Shown here: positions 54,001 to 61,831 of the stretch, one piece after another
Layout of the letters: every line of letters begins with the position of its first letter
Numbering within the stretch: position 1 is the first letter of the stretch
NCBI GenBank assembly: GCA_034440515.1
Contig: JAWXCF010000046.1
Span: 1 to 61,831, forward strand
Length of the DNA stretch: 61,831 nt
Source: JAWXCF01 sp034440515
Lineage (GTDB): Bacteria > Bacteroidota > Bacteroidia > CAILMK01
Reading direction: 5' to 3'
Made by a program: the position numbers and the translations under genes
Notes under the pieces: model-generated
What the model was told of the DNA's origin: nothing
Seen by the model: only the letters and a program-made list of their open reading frames with translations
The model's database searches: none

Positions 54001-55644
54001 CTAAAGGAAATGAAATATTACGCCCCCAGTTACCTGAAACCTTCTGGCATCATAATATTGATACAATTGATATTTACTTGCCAATACATTTCTAAACTCT
54101 AAATATAAATTTAGCCCTTTAACACTCTGTAGCTGATAGTTGATGCTAAGGTTAGCATCAACAAAAGAATTCAATTGTATATCATCAACTTCACCTAAAG
54201 TAGTTGCGTATCGTTTACCCGAATAGTACACATCTGCCAATATTTTAAATTGATTGTTAACGTTATAGCCAGCTTTCACTCTAGCTAGTACAGGCGCTCT
54301 GTAATATGCTTGCCTTAAAGTACTCATATTATAGTTATTTAAATCTAGTGTAGCAGATAAGTCTAACTTATTACTAGGTTTTACACCTAACTCAAGGTGG
54401 TAATTTAATAGGGTAACATTGCCTGTATCATATACAACTTTGAAGTAGCGATTATCATTACTGTCATTTACATAGAAATAAAGATTTTGTAGTGTTGATT
54501 GCGACAAATAAGTGTTAAAATACCCCTTTTCACCCAAAACTCCCTTTAATCCTACCTTTAATTGAAATGTATTATTGGTATTTTCCAACCTACTCGGAGC
54601 AAGTATCCAAGGATTCTCTCCTGCTAAAGATCTAAAGTAAACTGATTCAAGATTACCGTCTATTAGTCCATAGAGAGTTACTTTATCTTTTAGTAGGTCA
54701 ACCCCAGCCATTAAGTCTGGATAAATATAGAAATTGGTATTATTAGAAGTAGATTGATTGGCTGTTTTAAATCCAACCTTATAATGAAGTGCTTTATAAT
54801 TTCCTGTCAGGGCAACATTTACCCTAAATACATTTCTATTGTTAGTAGTGTCAACAGGTCTATATCCTTGATAGTCTTCATTTAAATAAATGCTAAGTTT
54901 ACCAGGTTTCAATAATTGAAAGAATCCAACGTTGGCTATGAAATTTGTTTCACTAGAATTATATAGATCTTGAAAATGATGTACTCCAATATTCCCTTGA
55001 TAGTGAATTACAGAATCTTTTGCAGCATTGTTATTAATACCCAACTTACCTTGTACGTGGTTATATCTCTGTCTAAATGTGTCTGTATTCGGATATAATT
55101 CAGCCAAAGCAAAATATTTATTTACATTTCTATAGAAACCTGCATCTCCATCTAATACAATTGTACCAATTAGTTTTTTTCCATAAGCAGTAAATTCATT
55201 GTTGCTAAATTGGCTATTCTTTGCAGACCCTATTCCATTGTGGTGCTTTAACCTAGCACTAAATAGGCTGTTTCTATTTCGCCTAGTATTGTATATGTAG
55301 TCCCAATAAATATCCCCATAGTTACCAAACCCACCTTTAAAATAGTTTCTATTTAATTCGTCTAATGGTGCCTTAAATGCAGGTGCTGCCAGTTTTGCTT
55401 TATTTGGCTGTACTGACATAGCTATAGAGCGTTGCTCATATTTTATATCTGGCTTTTTCTTCTCTTCATTTTCTGTTTGTAGTTCAACAGGAATTCTAAC
55501 AGCATCTGCCGGTTTAGGCTTAAAGTCAACTGTAGAAACTGTTGATCCACTTAAATTTTTATCTTTTTGTGCAATTGCTTGAACAGAAAATAATATTAAT
55601 GAAATACAGACGCTAATATTTATACTTAATTTTAGTACACTCAT
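54001..55644 (-). CDS. Outer-membrane beta-barrel protein partner of a TPR protein
   Basis: 547 aa with a signal peptide (ISLILFSVQAIA). After a short Pro/Lys-rich linker, residues about 95-547 consist of alternating aromatic beta strands ending in Phe-Leu (GGVIFHFL), as in outer-membrane barrels. No plug domain or TonB box is evident, so it is not a full TonB-dependent receptor, although the strands resemble its barrel. It is 4 nt from the upstream TPR gene, so the two are expected to work together at the outer membrane. Cargo unknown. Confidence 0.75.
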   Translation of the reverse strand: MSVLKLSINISVCISLILFSVQAIAQKDKNLSGSTVSTVDFKPKPADAVRIPVELQTENEEKKKPDIKYEQRSIAMSVQPNKAKLAAPAFKAPLDELNRNYFKGGFGNYGDIYWDYIYNTRRNRNSLFSARLKHHNGIGSAKNSQFSNNEFTAYGKKLIGTIVLDGDAGFYRNVNKYFALAELYPNTDTFRQRYNHVQGKLGINNNAAKDSVIHYQGNIGVHHFQDLYNSSETNFIANVGFFQLLKPGKLSIYLNEDYQGYRPVDTTNNRNVFRVNVALTGNYKALHYKVGFKTANQSTSNNTNFYIYPDLMAGVDLLKDKVTLYGLIDGNLESVYFRSLAGENPWILAPSRLENTNNTFQLKVGLKGVLGEKGYFNTYLSQSTLQNLYFYVNDSNDNRYFKVVYDTGNVTLLNYHLELGVKPSNKLDLSATLDLNNYNMSTLRQAYYRAPVLARVKAGYNVNNQFKILADVYYSGKRYATTLGEVDDIQLNSFVDANLSINYQLQSVKGLNLYLEFRNVLASKYQLYQYYDARRFQVTGGVIFHFL

Positions 55645-55648
55645 TTTA

Positions 55649-58600
55649 TTATTTTTTTAATAGTTCTAGACGTTTATTAGCTTCTTGCTTAATAATTTCA
55701 GCATCAGCACCTTTGTACTTATCTGCTATACTTTCTAGTATTGCTTTAGCTTGAAATGAATCACCATTTTTTATGTAGATGTCAGCTAAAATTATCAAAC
55801 CTTTAGCCCTCCAAAGGTCATATATTTTGAAATTGCTATTCAAATAGGTAATTGCTGTTTCGGCAGCTTTTAAGTCATCTTTTTGGAACAATATCAAAGC
55901 TTTATAATATGTTGCCTCAGCACCTATTGCTGTTTTATCATCTGTACTTAATTGTGTAAACCCTGGTTGAGCTTTCTCTATCTCATTCAATTCAAACTCA
56001 GCCTTACTTTTATACAATAAAGCCTCCCTTCTTAGGCTAAGTTCAAGGCTAGGATTATTAATGATTTTGGTGGCAGCTATTTGGACTTTATCATAGCGCT
56101 TGATTTCCCAAAAAGACCTAATTTGCCAAGTGAGAGCCAGTTTTGTATTGTCGCTACTGTTGGTAATACCTTCTAATTGTTCATATCTAGCTGCAGCTAA
56201 TTCATAATTTTTATCTTGGTAATATATTGCTGCACTTTGTTTTAATGATTGCTCAACATACTTATTGGGTGTTCTTGCTAATACAATATTTAAATGCTCT
56301 AAAGCAGCAAGTCTTTGATTTTTATTAATTTCACATTGCGCCATATAGTAATAGGCATCTGCATAGAAATAAGCATTTGGAAACTTAGTTAGGTAGGTTT
56401 TAAACGACTTAATGGCAGCTTCACAATTGTCCTTTATATAGTTGTTATAGGCTGTATTATAGAAAGTCGTGTCACTTCGTTGGGCTACAAATCCATTTTT
56501 AGGTACGTTAGATTTAAGACTGTCTAATTCATCTGTATTTCCACTTTCAACTATTATTGTTTCTAAATATCTATAGGCAAGTTTAGCCTCTTCACTGAAA
56601 GGGTATTTCTGAATCAGTGTGTTGAAAATGAATTTTGCTTTATTTTCCTCGTCTAAATTATAATAAGCTTGACCTGTAAGTAATAAGGCTTGTCTATAGT
56701 ATGGATTTTTAGGATAATTGTAATTTAATGATTCAAATTCCTTAATCGCCATTTTATAATCTCCGTTGTTATTGTAGGCTTCTGCTATGGCAAATAGGGC
56801 ATCGTCAAGTAAAGCACTTTTAGGATATTTGGTTACCAAAACACGAAGCGTTGCAATTTCTTTGTCTATTTTATCTGTAATATCATAAATCATAGACTTT
56901 TGATACAGTGCATAATCACTTTCAGTTGAATTTCCGTTAATAACTATATCATAAGTACTTAAAGCGATAGCGTAGTTTTTATTTACGAAGTAGCAGTCTG
57001 CTAACCTAAGTTGGGCATCAAGTGCTCTTTTACTTTTTGCATTATTTTCACCAGCCAAATATTTTTGATAGTATTCTGCAGCTATGGTGTAATTCTGTTT
57101 TTTAAAGTAGATGAATCCCAGGTTATAATATGCAGTAAAGAAGTAGGGGGTTCCCTTCGCCTCTTCAGTTGATAAAAAGCTTTTAAATCTGGTAATGGCT
57201 TCATCTGTATCTTCTTTTCTTAAAGCAATCTCACCCAAGCTAAAAATAGCTTTAGCCCTAATTTTTTTGTCAATACTGTATTGAATAGCAATTTTGAAAT
57301 ACTCTGCAGCTTCGTCAAACTGTTGATTTTTAAAATATTCTACACCTAATTTGTAGGCTATGCTTTGGTAGCTTTCCTGTAAGTCTTTGTTCTTATCAGG
57401 TATGTCTTTCAATATTTCATAAGCTTCTTTTGGATTATCTGCTGCAGCCAATATTTGACTCAATAACACTTGTGCTTCAGTCTTTCGACCAGAATTAGGG
57501 AAGTCTTTTAGAAACTGTCTGATTTCATCAATTGCCAACTTTGTATCACCAGACTCATAGTCTAGTTTAGAAATATTGAATAGACTAATCTCTCTTATAC
57601 TTTTATCAAAATTATGTTGAGATGCAAACAAGAATGCATTTCTCGCTTTCAGTTTATCTTTAACATTTAGGTAGGCGTTACCTAGGTGATAAGCTACATT
57701 CTGACCTAAACTATCAGGTTTTATATTTATCTGACTAAAAGTATTTATTACCCCAGCCCAATCTTTTAATACATACAACGAATAGCCATATTCATATAAT
57801 AGATTGTCAGTAATGTTACCTGTATAGGTACTAAAAGTTTCTGCAGTCAGATTATACTGTTTTGTCAAGTAGTAGGCTTCAGCCAGCATTAGCTTTATTT
57901 CATCTCGTTTTTCTGCCTGCGGGTCATTTAAAGCTTCTTTAGCATAAATTATAACTTTATCATACTTCTTCTGCAGCAGATAGATCTGTGCAATGTAAAT
58001 GGGAATTTGAGTTTTAAACTTCTTGTTGTCCCTTAGTTTTTCAAACTCAGCTAGTGCCTCATTGTACTTTTCGTTTTTATAAGCAGTGTAGCCGTAGTAG
58101 AATCCAGCAAAAGCCTGAAGTTCTCCGGGGGTATTTTTAGCACGTTGAAAAAATTGCGAAGCCTTGTCGTTGTTTTCAATCTTAAAATTTACATAGCCAG
58201 CCATTACGTAGTATTCGGCTAACTTTTCTTCATCTAATAAGTCAGGTTCAACTTTATCAAAATATATGGCTGATTTCTCAAATTGATTGTTTCTAAAGTA
58301 AAACTTGCCTAAGTGATAATAAACATATCTAGAATTAGGGTGATCTCCGTGCTCAGTTAGAAAGCGTAGCAACAATATTTCTGCATCATTTTGAAATAGC
58401 TCAACCGCAGATACGGCAATGTAATATTCTGAAATGATTCTATTTGACTCTGTTGTATGACTTTGATTTAAGTATTCTTTAAAAGTTTTCTGGCTGGCAG
58501 CAAAGAAACCACCTTGATATAATTCGACGCCTTTAGTAAAAGTAAACTCTGGCTCCCTATCTGCAATTGTAGTTTGTGCAAAGGCACCTAGTTGGCATAT

Positions 58601-58663
58601 CAATAGTGCTAAGACCAAGAAATACGCTTTGTAATTGAAATATATAAAGGTTTTAAGTTGCAA
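55649..58663 (-). CDS. Large secreted TPR protein
   Basis: About 1004 aa with a cleavable signal peptide (FLVLALLICQLGAFAQ) and tetratricopeptide repeats over almost all the chain, separated by Tyr/Asn-rich helices, e.g. YYLGYTAY-type and AEYYQKYLAGENN motifs; the C-terminal 100 residues are also TPR. A TTG at 58663 is chosen: an exact TATTTTTG box (58688-58695) would start transcription near 58684, downstream of the ATG at 58687, and the TTG gives MQLKTFIYFNYKAY before the signal peptide. Paired with the barrel gene 4 nt downstream. Likely a periplasmic scaffold. Confidence 0.8.
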   Translation of the reverse strand: MQLKTFIYFNYKAYFLVLALLICQLGAFAQTTIADREPEFTFTKGVELYQGGFFAASQKTFKEYLNQSHTTESNRIISEYYIAVSAVELFQNDAEILLLRFLTEHGDHPNSRYVYYHLGKFYFRNNQFEKSAIYFDKVEPDLLDEEKLAEYYVMAGYVNFKIENNDKASQFFQRAKNTPGELQAFAGFYYGYTAYKNEKYNEALAEFEKLRDNKKFKTQIPIYIAQIYLLQKKYDKVIIYAKEALNDPQAEKRDEIKLMLAEAYYLTKQYNLTAETFSTYTGNITDNLLYEYGYSLYVLKDWAGVINTFSQINIKPDSLGQNVAYHLGNAYLNVKDKLKARNAFLFASQHNFDKSIREISLFNISKLDYESGDTKLAIDEIRQFLKDFPNSGRKTEAQVLLSQILAAADNPKEAYEILKDIPDKNKDLQESYQSIAYKLGVEYFKNQQFDEAAEYFKIAIQYSIDKKIRAKAIFSLGEIALRKEDTDEAITRFKSFLSTEEAKGTPYFFTAYYNLGFIYFKKQNYTIAAEYYQKYLAGENNAKSKRALDAQLRLADCYFVNKNYAIALSTYDIVINGNSTESDYALYQKSMIYDITDKIDKEIATLRVLVTKYPKSALLDDALFAIAEAYNNNGDYKMAIKEFESLNYNYPKNPYYRQALLLTGQAYYNLDEENKAKFIFNTLIQKYPFSEEAKLAYRYLETIIVESGNTDELDSLKSNVPKNGFVAQRSDTTFYNTAYNNYIKDNCEAAIKSFKTYLTKFPNAYFYADAYYYMAQCEINKNQRLAALEHLNIVLARTPNKYVEQSLKQSAAIYYQDKNYELAAARYEQLEGITNSSDNTKLALTWQIRSFWEIKRYDKVQIAATKIINNPSLELSLRREALLYKSKAEFELNEIEKAQPGFTQLSTDDKTAIGAEATYYKALILFQKDDLKAAETAITYLNSNFKIYDLWRAKGLIILADIYIKNGDSFQAKAILESIADKYKGADAEIIKQEANKRLELLKK

Positions 58664-58687
58664 CACGTTTACAATTATTGTGAACAT

Positions 58688-58695
58688 CAAAAATA
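58688..58695 (-). promoter_or_regulatory. Promoter -7 box for the TPR-barrel pair
   Basis: TATTTTTG on the minus strand, exact TAnnTTTG. By the rnpB ruler transcription would begin near 58684, which excludes the ATG at 58687 as start. Confidence 0.5.
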
Positions 58696-58788
58696 ATGGG
58701 TAATTGTGTAGCGTATTTTATATATGTGTTTTGTTATGTTTATATTTATCCAACGTTTAGGTGGTTACATATAGTATTATCCACATTT

Positions 58789-59871
58789 TTAAACTTTTGC
58801 GCTGCGATTCCTAAGCAGATGGTCTGCTATAACTAATGCAACCATAGCATCAACTATTGGTATTGCCCTAGGCACCACTACAGGATCGTGCCTACCGCTG
58901 GCTAGTATTGTTACAGGCTGATTGAATGTGTTTACCGTACTTTGGTTTTGCATTATGGTTGACACGGGTTTAAATGCAGTTTTTAACCTGATTTCCATAC
59001 CATTTGTAATGCCCCCTAATATGCCCCCATTATGATTGCTCGTCGTAGTGATAGAGTTCCCATTGCTAGTGAATGCATCATTCATTATGCTTCCTGTACT
59101 TTTAGACATACCCATTCCATCACCTATTTCAAATCCTTTTACAGCATTAATGCTAAATACTGCCTTTGCTAAATCTGCATTTATCTTATCAAATACTGGC
59201 TCGCCCAGCCCTGCAGGGCAGTTTAAAATTAGAGTAGTTATAGTGCCGCCAGTGCTATCGCCTTGATCTTTCAGTTGGGTTATGTATTTTTTCATTAAAC
59301 TATCTACATCAGCGTCTGGGCATCTGGTATCGTAATTGTATGCTGTTAGCATATTATCTGCTGTTAGTTTTTCCGTTGTTATTCCTATATGACCAATTGA
59401 ACTAACACAGCTAATAATCTGAATACCTTGTAGTTGTAGAAACAATTGTGCAATAGCACCAGCGGCAACTCTTGCAACAGTTTCACGGGCGCTGCTTCTT
59501 CCTCCACCTCTGTAGTCTCTTATGCCGTATTTGGTTAAGTAAGTATAGTCTGCGTGACCAGGTCTTAATACATCTTTTAATTTATCATAGTCGCTGCTTT
59601 TGCTATCCTTATTATCGATTGTGATACAAATAGGTGTACCAGTAGATTTCCCCTCAAAAACACCTGACAGAATATTAAAACGGTCATCTTCTTTTCTGGT
59701 TGATGATAAGTCACTCTGACCAGGTCTTCTTTTATTCAATTTGTCTTGAATGAAGTCTAAATCTATAGACAAACCTGAAGGGCAGCCGTCAATGATAACT
59801 CCTAAAGCTGGACCGTGAGATTCACCGAAAGTTGTTATTTTAAATATTTCACCAAATGTATTTCCTGCCAT
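58789..59871 (-). CDS. aroC: Chorismate synthase
   Basis: Last step of the shikimate pathway, EPSP to chorismate, flavin-dependent. The ATG at 59871 (MAGNTFGEIF) starts the family's conserved N-terminus; an in-frame ATG at 59904 is less likely. Motifs: TFGESHGPALG, KRRPGQSD, GGGRSSARETVARVAAG, and GRHDPVVVPRAIPIVDAM near the end. About 360 aa. One nucleotide separates it from the aroA stop. Confidence 0.96.
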   Translation of the reverse strand: MAGNTFGEIFKITTFGESHGPALGVIIDGCPSGLSIDLDFIQDKLNKRRPGQSDLSSTRKEDDRFNILSGVFEGKSTGTPICITIDNKDSKSSDYDKLKDVLRPGHADYTYLTKYGIRDYRGGGRSSARETVARVAAGAIAQLFLQLQGIQIISCVSSIGHIGITTEKLTADNMLTAYNYDTRCPDADVDSLMKKYITQLKDQGDSTGGTITTLILNCPAGLGEPVFDKINADLAKAVFSINAVKGFEIGDGMGMSKSTGSIMNDAFTSNGNSITTTSNHNGGILGGITNGMEIRLKTAFKPVSTIMQNQSTVNTFNQPVTILASGRHDPVVVPRAIPIVDAMVALVIADHLLRNRSAKV

Positions 59872-59872
59872 A

Positions 59873-61051
59873 TTATTCTTTATATTCAAATGTAAAGCCA
59901 GCAATTTCTAATTGTTGCCAAAACTCAGGAAAGGATTTTGAAACGTTTTTGTAATTGTCTACGTAAATTTTACTTGGGAAATTAGTAAGTAGGGCAAAGC
60001 TCATACTTAATCTGTGGTCGGAGTGTGAATTCAAAATCAAACTACCTTCACTTAATTTCTTAGGTATGCTAAGGCTTATATAATTCGAATCTATTTCGAC
60101 ACGATAATTAAGTTTTGTCAGTTCTAATTGTAGCATTTCATCTCGTTTGCTTTCCTTATTTCCCAGTGTTTCAGTACCTGTTATCATTATTTCCTTTTGT
60201 AATCTAGCTGCCAAACAAACCATTGTCATTATGCTGTCTGGCAAATTAGCCATATTAAATTCTGTTGCTTGACCAGCAATTAGTTGATTAGCAAGTTGAA
60301 TAAATGCACTATCAGGTTGATAAAAAATTGAATTGTTTTCAAATAAACTGGTATTGTTTACAACCGCACTTAAACTCTGGATGTAACCATTAGCATTTGC
60401 ATCTGTATCAATGCGAAGTGGCATAGATTTATAAACTTGCCCAACATTAATATGTATTTTATTGCCTTGCCAACTGGAATGTACTCCAAAATAGGACATC
60501 ATAGACAGCGTTAATTCAATAAAATGCTTTGACACAACATTGTCTTGAATTTCAATTTCCTGAATACCGCAATATGGTGAACAAAGTAATAAAGCAGAAA
60601 TAAATTGACTTGTTTGGGAGGCACTTATAGTTATGCTGCGCTGGGTATTTTTTACACCCATAATAGTATAACCACAAGTTTCACTATCGTTAAATGAATC
60701 GATAGTTGCACCAAGACTTTTCAAAGCTTCAATTAATGGTTGGATAGGTCGGGTGAATAACCCCTTCTCTGTAATAAGTTTTACACTTCGATTTGGTGAT
60801 AAGGCATAAAACACCATCAAAAATCTAAGTGTAGTGCCAGCCAGACCGACATACTTATCAGTACCATCATTGGTAAAAAGTGCTTGCCTTAAATATTGAG
60901 TATCATCGGCTTCAGATAAGTTTTCTAATACAATATTAGGGTTAAATGCCTGAATAATTAATGCCCTATTACTGATAGATTTACTTGCAGGTAATTGGAT
61001 CAGATTCGCATTAAAATAATTTGGAGTACTTTCTATAGCTATTTTAGCCAT
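59873..61051 (-). CDS. aroA: 3-phosphoshikimate 1-carboxyvinyltransferase (EPSP synthase)
   Basis: Shikimate-3-phosphate plus PEP to EPSP. 392 aa, shorter than most (about 420-450). Family landmarks: LPASKSISNRALI (substrate Lys near residue 23), LAGTTLRFL, SQTSQFISALL, NKESKRDEM and SDHRLSMSFALL. The glycine-rich loop is LAGT rather than NAGT, a diverged form. Overlaps aroB by 13 nt and aroC starts one base after its stop. Confidence 0.93.
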   Translation of the reverse strand: MAKIAIESTPNYFNANLIQLPASKSISNRALIIQAFNPNIVLENLSEADDTQYLRQALFTNDGTDKYVGLAGTTLRFLMVFYALSPNRSVKLITEKGLFTRPIQPLIEALKSLGATIDSFNDSETCGYTIMGVKNTQRSITISASQTSQFISALLLCSPYCGIQEIEIQDNVVSKHFIELTLSMMSYFGVHSSWQGNKIHINVGQVYKSMPLRIDTDANANGYIQSLSAVVNNTSLFENNSIFYQPDSAFIQLANQLIAGQATEFNMANLPDSIMTMVCLAARLQKEIMITGTETLGNKESKRDEMLQLELTKLNYRVEIDSNYISLSIPKKLSEGSLILNSHSDHRLSMSFALLTNFPSKIYVDNYKNVSKSFPEFWQQLEIAGFTFEYKE

Positions 61052-61831
61052 ACTTCATTCTGTAAAGCATTTTCAATTTCAAGAGAGCTGACAATACAAT
61101 CATAGTCAAATTGAAATTCTCTATTGCAAAGCACCATTTTTATTTTACCATCTGAATTCTTTTTATCTGCATTTAAATATTTTTCCAAATTAACCACATT
61201 CGGCAGGTCAAATGGAAGTGGATAATAGTATTTACTAATTAGCTGTTTCAAGGTTTGACTTAGGTCATTTTCGGAACATCCATTTACAGAAATACTTATT
61301 TGCATTTCAACTAATAATCCAATTGCTATGGCATAACCGTGACCAATTGGTTGATTAATTTCTTGCGAATAGCTTTCAATTGCGTGACCAATAGTGTGCC
61401 CAAAATTTAGAATTTTTCTTAACCCAGATTCATTATAGTCTCGATTTACTATTTCTCGCTTGAACTCTGCACAATTTTGAATTATTTCTATATTTACTTC
61501 GCTAGTGTCTAACTTTAGGTCAATAGGAAGATATTTAAGATTTTGGTTTAAATAGGCATATTTTATTGCCTCAGCCCAGCCGTTTATTAATTCTACTTGT
61601 GGCAGGCTTGGTAAAAAAATGGTAGAAATTAGAATATCATTTGGCAAATGAAAGCTGCCTAATTGGTTCTTTTGATGCTTAAAATTTACGCCTGTTTTAC
61701 CTCCAATGCTGGCGTCAATTATGCCCATTATACTTGTTGGAATATTTATGTAAGGAATCCCTCGCTTAAATATTGAAGCTATAAATCCGCCAAGGTCTGA
61801 TATTACTCCTCCACCTAAGTTAATTAACAGA
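61039..61831 (-). CDS. aroB: 3-dehydroquinate synthase, 5' end cut by window edge
   Basis: Second step of the shikimate pathway. The frame is open to the last base of the window, and the codons upstream of the first visible ATG (61728) read LINLGGGVISDLGGFIAS, the family's NAD-binding GGGVxxDxxGF region, so the gene continues beyond the edge. Next motif DASIGGKTGVN is complete. C-terminal half has NFGHTIGHAIE, the zinc-binding His region. First visible gene of aroB-aroA-aroC. Confidence 0.94.
   Translation of the reverse strand, partial: LLINLGGGVISDLGGFIASIFKRGIPYINIPTSIMGIIDASIGGKTGVNFKHQKNQLGSFHLPNDILISTIFLPSLPQVELINGWAEAIKYAYLNQNLKYLPIDLKLDTSEVNIEIIQNCAEFKREIVNRDYNESGLRKILNFGHTIGHAIESYSQEINQPIGHGYAIAIGLLVEMQISISVNGCSENDLSQTLKQLISKYYYPLPFDLPNVVNLEKYLNADKKNSDGKIKMVLCNREFQFDYDCIVSSLEIENALQNEVWLK

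Noticed and set aside
54001..55644. TonB-dependent receptor
   Set aside because: Strand pattern is barrel-like, but no plug domain or TonB box is visible and the length (547 aa) is short.
1..61831. tRNA genes, insertion sequences, prophage or CRISPR arrays
   Set aside because: No cloverleaf, transposase or integrase motifs, or regularly spaced repeats were recognised in the intergenic regions or frames.

Overview
The window looks like a chromosomal segment of a low-GC (about one third G+C by eye) member of the Bacteroidota using the standard code. Lineage clues are: promoter-like TAnnTTTG boxes instead of Shine-Dalgarno signals, a type III glutamine synthetase, a PorE-type TPR/PD40/OmpA lipoprotein, an IPExxxVDY-like gene beside pyruvate kinase, a DUF4294 protein, LeuRS with a large insertion before KMSKR, and a TPP-riboswitch thiamine operon with ThiH. 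Most of the window is core metabolism and envelope biology. No tRNA, rRNA operon, CRISPR array, prophage or insertion sequence was seen.

Layout. 0.1-6.6 kb (+): end of a surface-polysaccharide locus (asnB, CapK-like adenylating enzyme, GT4 glycosyltransferase, extended SDR, WecA-type initiating transferase). 6.6-9.6 kb (-): LOG-family protein, DNA polymerase IV, a four-helix-bundle protein, a GAF free-methionine-sulfoxide reductase. 9.7-18.2 kb (+): leuS, then a DNA repair module (metallo-beta-lactamase exonuclease, ATP-dependent ligase, Lhr-like helicase) and a small conserved protein. 18.2-20.0 kb (-): pyk and an IPExxxVDY-like gene. 20.1-22.4 kb (+): acpP-fabF-rnc. 22.4-29.5 kb (-): an eight-gene thiamine operon (thiS-thiC-thiE/tenI-like-thiD-thiE-thiG-thiH-thiF) under a TPP riboswitch. 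29.5-32.2 kb (-): a second asnB translationally coupled to a GT2 glycosyltransferase. 32.2-40.1 kb (+): purN, purH and the elongasome cluster mreB-mreC-mreD-mrdA-rodA. 40.1-40.9 kb (-): an unrecognised protein. 41.0-44.4 kb (+): tdk and an M16 peptidase. 44.5-44.9 kb (-): RNase P RNA. 45.0-47.1 kb (+): ligA. 47.2-51.6 kb (-): OmpA-family lipoprotein and glutamine synthetase III. 51.8-53.3 kb (+): ffh and an unlisted 42-codon basic gene with its own promoter and terminator. 53.3-58.7 kb (-): DUF4294 protein, outer-membrane barrel, 1000-residue TPR protein. 58.8 kb to the end (-): aroB (cut by the edge)-aroA-aroC.

The most striking signal is compositional. Reading every line, I found the palindrome CATG only twice in 61.8 kb, where base composition alone predicts roughly two hundred. 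The depletion acts at synonymous sites (His before G is written CAC), which suggests strong, long-standing selection such as a CATG-specific restriction system encoded elsewhere. Other points of interest are the 42-aa gene whose stop codon lies inside its terminator hairpin, TAnnTTTG boxes nearly touching start codons (likely leaderless mRNAs), a ThiF-rhodanese protein lacking its zinc cysteines, a ligase-associated repair module without its phosphoesterase, and an rnc gene whose conserved N-terminus extends upstream of any ordinary start codon.
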